Below are positions 6,815-11,326 of a DNA stretch of 11,326 nt, piece by piece. This DNA is from JAAYJK01 sp964531295. GTDB lineage: Bacteria > Bacillota > Syntrophomonadia > Syntrophomonadales > Syntrophomonadaceae. Below the pieces are notes generated by a model. The model saw only the letters and a program-made list of their open reading frames with translations. It had not been told where the DNA came from and did no database searches. How positions within the stretch are numbered: position 1 is the stretch's first letter; the number at the start of each line of letters is the position of its first letter. Both the position numbers and the translations under genes were made by a program. Location of the stretch: assembly GCA_964531295.1 (NCBI GenBank), contig CAZHHJ010000071.1, positions 1 to 11,326 of the forward strand. Direction: 5' to 3'.

Positions 6815-7988
6815 ATTCCGCTGAGAAGATGACACTAACCAATACTCCATCTCCTCCCAAAGTATCCATAAGCGCGTGTTTGGCTCCATCTACCTGTCTT
6901 CCTTGATCTGCCATTTGACCTCGTAATTGACGGGTTAATTCATATGCCTGGGATATTCCGGTGGCTCCGATAGGATGTCCCTTGGATTTTAGTCCTCCCG
7001 ACATATTAATGGGTATCTTACCTCCCAGCCTGGTTTCGCCTCTCTCCCAGGCTTCTCCAGCCTTACCAAATTCAAAGAATCCTAGTCCCTCGGCCGCAAT
7101 TATGGCTGCAATACTGAAGCAGTCATGCAGTTCACATACGTCGATATCCTTGGGGGTCAGCCCGGCCATCTTATAAGCCTGCTGCGCCGCCAGTTCTCTG
7201 GCTCTGAGCCGGGGAAGATACTGGTATTGAGAACTCAGCTTGCCGGAGGAGGTCTGCCCAATTCCGGTAATATAAACCGGCTTATCGCTCAGTTTTTTAG
7301 CTACCTCTTCAGAAGCTAGGATAACTGCAGCTGCTCCGTCAGAGAATGGACAGGCATCATGTAGTTGTATGGGGGTGGTAACCATAAAACTTTTTAGAAC
7401 ATCTTCTTTGCTTATCTCCTTATGAATCTGTGCATGAGGATTTTTCATACCATATTCGTGAGATTGAACTGATACCGCGGCCATCTGTTCTTTAAGCCTC
7501 TCTAGAGGTATCCCATATCTATCTGCATAAAGATGGGCCAGCAAAGCAAACGCAGCTGGAAATGTAAAGCCAGCTGGGAACTCGTAACGGCTATCGCCGA
7601 ACATAGCAAATGTTCTTGTCGCTAATGCAGTCCCCATAGCAGTTGCTCGTTCTACACCACCTGCCAGTACAATGTCATAATAGCCTGAGGCTACCCACAT
7701 AAAGGCATCTCGTAAAGCTATACTTCCTGAAGCACAGGCACCTTCAAACCTGGTGGCTGGAACATTAAAACAGCCAATGTCGTTGGCAAAAAATGACTGC
7801 ACCATTCCCTGCCCTTCCGAAAAGTCTCCCAGTACATTCCCAACATTTATAGCTTGAATATCTTTAGGTTTTAAGTTTGATTCAATGATTGCATCCATAG
7901 CTACTTCAGATAACATTTCTACCGAAGTCTTAGGTGAGTTAAAACAAAATTTATTATGCCCCCCACCCAGCACAGCAACTCTCCTCAT
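6813..7988 (-). CDS. SCP-x-type thiolase (acetyl-CoA acyltransferase)
   Basis: The 391-residue protein has the thiolase fold of the SCP-x/nonspecific lipid-transfer branch. It would cleave a 3-oxoacyl-CoA with CoA into acetyl-CoA and a shortened acyl-CoA. The nucleophile is C85 in EGACASGS. The later motifs are CELHDCF (about 285-291) and GGLKSKGHPIGATG (about 331-344, with H338). The retained cysteine favours a true thiolase over the related aldolases that have lost it. The ATG follows AAAGGAGG by eight bases. The adjoining DUF35 gene is its probable structural partner. Members of the SCP-x branch accept 2-methyl-branched 3-oxoacyl-CoAs, which matters for the pathway proposed here; actual specificity is not visible. 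Confidence 0.92.
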   Translation of the reverse strand: MRRVAVLGGGHNKFCFNSPKTSVEMLSEVAMDAIIESNLKPKDIQAINVGNVLGDFSEGQGMVQSFFANDIGCFNVPATRFEGACASGSIALRDAFMWVASGYYDIVLAGGVERATAMGTALATRTFAMFGDSRYEFPAGFTFPAAFALLAHLYADRYGIPLERLKEQMAAVSVQSHEYGMKNPHAQIHKEISKEDVLKSFMVTTPIQLHDACPFSDGAAAVILASEEVAKKLSDKPVYITGIGQTSSGKLSSQYQYLPRLRARELAAQQAYKMAGLTPKDIDVCELHDCFSIAAIIAAEGLGFFEFGKAGEAWERGETRLGGKIPINMSGGLKSKGHPIGATGISQAYELTRQLRGQMADQGRQVDGAKHALMDTLGGDGVLVSVIFSAE

Positions 7989-8046
7989 AATTCATTCCTC
8001 CTTTGGCATTTATGCCTTCACCTAATCAAAATTTACATCCTTATGC

Positions 8047-8814
8047 TTACCGGGGTGACATCCTCAGTGCACCATCCAGGCGAATGGTTTCCCCGTTTAA
8101 CATGGGATTTTCAATCATTTGTTGAACCAACATGGCAAACTCGTCAGGAAGGCCCAATTTGGATGGAAAGGGCACTGTCCTGGCCAGATCGATGCGCACT
8201 TGTTCAGGCAGGTTTCTCATCATGGGAGTATCAAAGAGACCCGGGCAAATAGTTAGAACACGCACACCATCAGCGGCCAGATCCCTGGCTGCCGGCAAGG
8301 TCATGCCTACTAGAGCGGCTTTACTGGCCGCATAGGCAACCTGACCGATCTGCCCGTCATAGGCGGCAATCGAAGAGGTATTGATAATCACCCCTCTTCC
8401 CCCTTCATCGTTGGGTTCATTTTGCAACATATCAAATGCAGCTAGCCGCATAACATCAAATGCTCCGACCAGATTAATATCAATTACCTTCTTAAAATAA
8501 GCTAAATCGTGGGGACCTTTTTTGCTGCTAGTCTTGGATCCTGATGAAATCCCGGCGCAATTGACTACAATGTCAATCTTCCCGAACTTTTCCCTAGTGA
8601 AATCAATGGCCTTTTGCACCTCTACCGTGGCGGATATATCAGTTTTGATGAAAGCCGCCTGCTCTCCCAACTCATTTACCAGCCTCGTTCCTCTTTCTTC
8701 ATTAAGATCCAGTATGACTGCGTTAGCCCCTAAACCTAGCAATCTCCGTACCACCGCTTCACCCAGCCCGGATGCCCCACCGGTAATAATCGCGGTCTTG
8801 CCCTGTATCTTCAT
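8047..8814 (-). CDS. Short-chain 3-hydroxyacyl-CoA dehydrogenase (HSD10/HSD17B10-like SDR)
   Basis: This is a classical SDR close in sequence to mammalian type 2 3-hydroxyacyl-CoA dehydrogenase (HSD10, also 2-methyl-3-hydroxybutyryl-CoA dehydrogenase). Counting from a TTG at 8820, it has TGGASGLG (13-20), D38 for NAD preference, NCAG (87-90), N116, and the catalytic triad S150, Y163 and K167. The C-terminal blocks VPFPSKLG and NPMLNGETIRLDGALRM match HSD10 closely. It would oxidise the 3-hydroxyacyl-CoA with NAD. The ATG at 8814 is preferred over that TTG because AGGAAGGAG is nine bases from the ATG but only three from the TTG, giving 255 residues. It replaces the usual HBD/FadB-type dehydrogenase in this operon. 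Confidence 0.92.
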   Translation of the reverse strand: MKIQGKTAIITGGASGLGEAVVRRLLGLGANAVILDLNEERGTRLVNELGEQAAFIKTDISATVEVQKAIDFTREKFGKIDIVVNCAGISSGSKTSSKKGPHDLAYFKKVIDINLVGAFDVMRLAAFDMLQNEPNDEGGRGVIINTSSIAAYDGQIGQVAYAASKAALVGMTLPAARDLAADGVRVLTICPGLFDTPMMRNLPEQVRIDLARTVPFPSKLGLPDEFAMLVQQMIENPMLNGETIRLDGALRMSPR

Positions 8815-8823
8815 ATCCAAGCA

Positions 8824-8832
8824 CTCCTTCCT
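8824..8832 (-). promoter_or_regulatory. Ribosome binding site deciding the SDR start
   Basis: AGGAAGGAG lies between the acyl-CoA dehydrogenase stop region and the SDR. Its spacing, nine bases to the ATG at 8814 and three to the TTG at 8820, selects the ATG. Confidence 0.8.
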
Positions 8833-8838
8833 GATAAA

Positions 8839-9981
8839 CTAGAGACCCAAGCCTCTGCTGATGACCAATTTCATTACTTCGGATGTACCGGCGTATATGG
8901 TCTGAATTCTGGCATCCGTCCACATCCGGGAAATCTCATACTCCTTGCAGTAGCCATAGCCGCCAAATAACTGCAGGCATCTCGATGCCACCCGGTTTTC
9001 CATCTCACAGATCCAATATTTGGCCATACTCACTTCCTGCACTACGTTTTCGCCTGCCATGTGCTGTAGCACCAACTGGTCAATGAAACTCCTTCCCACC
9101 TGAATCTCGCTGGCTATTTCCGCCAGAGTAAACTGGGTATTCTGGAATTTGCTCAAAGGCTTTCCAAATAGATTTCTTTCTTTGACATAATCCAAGGTTA
9201 ATTGCAGACAGCGTTCAGCCGAAACCTGCGCTACCAGAGAAACCATAATCCTCTCCTGCTGCAGCTTTTCCATGAGACATTTAAATCCGTTTCCTTCTCC
9301 GCCCAGCATATTCGCTGCGGGGACACGGCAATCTTCAAAAAATAGTTCTGCAGTATCCTGGGCATGCAGCCCTACTTTGGGAATTTGTTTCCCTTTGGCA
9401 AACCCGGGCGTACCATTTTCTACTACAAATAGGCTTATTCCTTTGGCGCCTGCACCGGGATCAGTTTTGACTGCCAATACTACTAGGTCTGCCAAAACCC
9501 CATTGGAGATAAAGGTTTTAGAACCGTTTATTATATAGTCATTACCGTCCTTGACAGCTCTGGTTCGCATGGCAGCGAGATCAGAACCAGCACCTGCTTC
9601 GGTCATAGCCACCGCCAGGATTTTTTCTCCACTGGTAGCACCGGGCAGCCATCTGGTTTTTTGTTCTTCTGTACCATAGCTGCCTATATAAGGTGCTACC
9701 AGATCACTGTGCAGCCAGGCAAAAACGCTTCTGCATCCCTGCCGGGCTATTTCTTCTGCAACTATTACTGAATAAAGAAAATCAGCTCCTGCTCCCCCAT
9801 ATTTCTCTTCTACCCAGGGACACAGAAAACCGTAATCTCCCATCTTTTTAAAGACCTCTCGTGATACTATGGCATTGTCTTCCCATTCGTTGTAATAGGG
9901 CACCATTTCGCTGCTTACGAATTTTGAAAAAGCTTCTTGAAACATTTTGTGTTCATCACTAAAAGGTAAAATCCTTTCCAT
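8839..9981 (-). CDS. Acyl-CoA dehydrogenase, long-chain/isovaleryl (LCAD/IVD) type
   Basis: The 380-residue flavoprotein dehydrogenates an acyl-CoA at the alpha,beta position. The signature VAMTEAGAGSD (about 124-134), YVKERNLFGKP and LFGGYGYCKEY are clear. At the position of the usual C-terminal catalytic glutamate it has alanine (A364 in TIYAGTSE). Instead E243 in QQERIM aligns with the catalytic glutamate of long-chain and isovaleryl-CoA dehydrogenases, so the enzyme should be active with the base on the other helix. That arrangement is found in enzymes that accept branched acyl-CoAs. The ATG has AAGGAGGGAG directly upstream. It lies 66 bases after the hydratase and about 24 before the SDR, within the main operon. 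Confidence 0.93.
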   Translation of the reverse strand: MERILPFSDEHKMFQEAFSKFVSSEMVPYYNEWEDNAIVSREVFKKMGDYGFLCPWVEEKYGGAGADFLYSVIVAEEIARQGCRSVFAWLHSDLVAPYIGSYGTEEQKTRWLPGATSGEKILAVAMTEAGAGSDLAAMRTRAVKDGNDYIINGSKTFISNGVLADLVVLAVKTDPGAGAKGISLFVVENGTPGFAKGKQIPKVGLHAQDTAELFFEDCRVPAANMLGGEGNGFKCLMEKLQQERIMVSLVAQVSAERCLQLTLDYVKERNLFGKPLSKFQNTQFTLAEIASEIQVGRSFIDQLVLQHMAGENVVQEVSMAKYWICEMENRVASRCLQLFGGYGYCKEYEISRMWTDARIQTIYAGTSEVMKLVISRGLGL

Positions 9982-10047
9982 TAATCTCCCTCCTTCGTTG
10001 CCAGAATAGCTTTCTGGCCTGCACCTCGTTTTAGTAATGGAGTCGCT

Positions 10048-10830
10048 TTATTTTTCTATAAACTGGGGTCTTCTCTTTTCAATGAAGGCCTTCATGCCTT
10101 CTTTTTGGTCTTCGGTACTAAAACAAAGACCAAAAATATCCGCTTCTATAGTCATAGCTCTATCAATATCGGTCTGCATCCCATTATTTATCGCAGCTTT
10201 GCTGAACCTGACTGCCATCTGACCTTTTCCGATAATTCGTCTGGCAATATCGGTGACATATGCTATCAGCTCCCCGTCGGGTACTACTGCATTAACTAAT
10301 CCTATATGCGCTGCTTCTACTGCATCGATAATGTCGCCCGTATAAAGAAGCTGGCTAGCCCGGCCCATCCCTATCAAACGGGGCAAACGTTGGGTCCCAC
10401 CGAATCCTGCCGTTACCCCCAGGCCTACCTCCGGTTGCCCAAATTTCGCCTTATCGGAAGCGATACAGAAATCACATGCCATAGCCAGTTCGCATCCACC
10501 TCCCAGGCAAAAGCCATTAATTGCAGCAATAACCGGTTTAGACAAAGTTTCAAGTTTTCTTAGAACTCCCTGGCCAAATATTGCAAACTCTCGCGCTGCT
10601 ACCGGAGTCAGCTCTTGCATGAAAGCAATATCCCCCCCGGCAACAAAAGCTTTATCACCTGCTCCAGTAAGAATTATGACTTTTATTTCGTCATCGGTGC
10701 TTAGCAAATCAATGAGCTCAGAAAGTTCTTCAACCGTAGTCCTATCCAAAGCATTCAGATATTTAGGCCGATTTATAGTAATCCAAGCAATCCTCTCTTA
10801 CTTTTTCAGCAGAATATTATTGCGGCTCAC
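10048..10830 (-). pseudogene. Enoyl-CoA hydratase (crotonase family) with an in-frame TAA at codon 11
   Basis: The conserved body is an enoyl-CoA hydratase with both catalytic glutamates in place: GGGCE and FGQPE, twenty residues apart as in rat crotonase, followed by GFGGTQRL. The natural N-terminus is also readable in the same frame. A GTG at 10830 follows GGGAAGGGAG and gives VSRNNILLKK, then TAA at 10800-10798, then ERIAWITINRPKYLNAL and the rest. Read through, the protein would be 260 residues, the normal family length. The longest uninterrupted frame starts at a TTG at 10749 with no binding site and lacks the first strand. A single base change, such as from GAA, CAA or AAA, would explain the stop. 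A sequencing error, a recent inactivation or an internal restart remain possible. It is the first gene after the sigma-54 promoter. Confidence 0.8.
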
Positions 10831-11044
10831 GAAAATCTGTCTCCCTTCCCTTATTTGTTAATAATCAAAAGCTCAGGCCAACTTTGGATTTTCCCTTTAG
10901 CCTTTAGCTACCCGCCCTGGGACCATGTAGACCTACAACATACAGCGAGCGTCGATAATCCTTTCAATGCTTGGCTCACCTCCCCTTGGTTCTATCAGAT
11001 TCGCATGGTATAAGAGGTCAGATACCCCCTTGAAAACCATCTAT
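10831..11044 (-). other. Leader between the sigma-54 promoter and the hydratase gene
   Basis: About 200 bases would form the 5' leader of the main operon. It contains only weak hairpins, for example TGTAG/CTACA around 10930 and a short direct repeat near 10900-10910. I see no recognisable riboswitch or attenuator. A short open stretch after GGGGAGGTGAG near 10975 has no protein-like features. Confidence 0.4.
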
Positions 11045-11060
11045 TGCAAATTACATGCCA
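11045..11060 (-). promoter_or_regulatory. Sigma-54 (-24/-12) promoter of the main beta-oxidation operon
   Basis: The minus strand reads TGGCATGTAATTTGCA, matching TGGCAYRNNNNTTGCW at every defined position. It is oriented toward the hydratase gene, about 215 bases upstream of its GTG, and transcription would start near 11033. The element shares TGGCAT at -24 and TTTGCA at -12 with the one at 2377-2392, supporting common control by the linked activator. Confidence 0.85.
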
Positions 11061-11326
11061 GGCATATGGATGCCTATCTATCGGGTATTTACTCAGTTCC
11101 CCTTGTCCAGTTCACGGCATTTCTCCAACACCTGCCTGCCCTTTCCCACCGCAATTTGGCAGTAGCAACCGGCAATTATGCCTTGCTGGGGCCATAAGCA
11201 TATGAAGATTCCCAATAGGGAGACGTTGTGAAACCCATCGCTAGATTTCCACCCGGAAATAGCAGGCAATTTTACAGTTTTTATTTTACCGACTGCCGGC
11301 TCCCATGCAGGAGGACAAAGGAATTT
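11061..11326. other. Upstream region of the main operon, no gene seen
   Basis: No credible coding frame is present on either strand. The segment is where activator sites for the promoter at 11045-11060 would be expected. Small perfect inverted repeats are ATTTCC/GGAAAT (11245-11260), TCCC/GGGA (11210-11221) and GGCAT/ATGCC (11061-11074). None resembles the TTATAAC repeat at 2535-2578. A GGAGGACAAAGGA stretch at the right edge could be a ribosome binding site for a plus-strand gene beyond the window. Confidence 0.4.

Noticed and set aside
6800..6889. Longer DUF35 protein overlapping the thiolase 3' end
   Set aside because: The extra residues are a shadow of thiolase coding sequence; the GTG at 6799 has the ribosome binding site.
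10798..10800. Recoding of the in-frame stop as selenocysteine or pyrrolysine
   Set aside because: The codon is TAA, whereas those systems use TGA and TAG, and neither residue is expected at this place in crotonases.
11179..11194. Second possible sigma-54 element on the minus strand (TGGCCCCAGCAAGGCA)
   Set aside because: It keeps GG and GC spacing but departs from the consensus at several core bases; the element at 11045-11060 is much better.
10967..11197. Plus-strand frame of 76 codons at the right end
   Set aside because: It has no recognisable domain or good start signal and it overlaps the sigma-54 promoter region.
11309..11326. Ribosome binding site for a divergent gene at the right edge
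   Set aside because: GGAGGACAAAGGA is suggestive, but no start codon lies inside the window, so it cannot be called.

Overview
The window looks like chromosomal DNA from an anaerobic, moderately AT-rich Firmicute of the Syntrophomonas type. This rests on gene content: a full fatty-acid beta-oxidation set, CoA transferases instead of acyl-CoA synthetases, two different acyl-CoA dehydrogenases, and a sigma-54 activator. AGGAGG-type ribosome binding sites agree with a Firmicute. The genus is inferred from family resemblance only.

Every recognisable gene is on the minus strand, so transcription runs from high to low coordinates. The main operon covers about 11060 to 4975: enoyl-CoA hydratase (with an in-frame stop near its N-terminus), an LCAD/IVD-like acyl-CoA dehydrogenase, an HSD10-like short-chain 3-hydroxyacyl-CoA dehydrogenase, an SCP-x-type thiolase, its DUF35 zinc-ribbon/OB-fold partner, and an acetyl-CoA hydrolase/transferase-family CoA transferase. 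A near-consensus sigma-54 promoter (11045-11060) lies upstream of the first gene.

Next comes an 850-base largely noncoding stretch (4121-4974) with several inverted repeats and a possible gene remnant. It is followed by a PAS/AAA+/Fis sigma-54 activator gene (2702-4120) closed by a clear intrinsic terminator. A perfect 19-bp inverted repeat (2535-2578) follows, then a second sigma-54 promoter (2377-2392). That promoter leads into an MCAD-like acyl-CoA dehydrogenase and a GctA-like family I CoA-transferase alpha subunit, whose beta subunit would be expected just beyond the left edge.

Taken together, the window reads as a two-operon acyl-CoA degradation locus controlled by a linked sigma-54 activator. 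The CoA transferase would activate a carboxylic acid from acyl-CoA. The dehydrogenase, hydratase, SDR dehydrogenase and thiolase would carry out one beta-oxidation round. The SDR and thiolase subfamilies, and the position of the probable catalytic base in the second dehydrogenase, suggest 2-methyl-branched acyl-CoAs as substrates; this is inference. No ETF, hydrogenase or mobile-element gene is visible.
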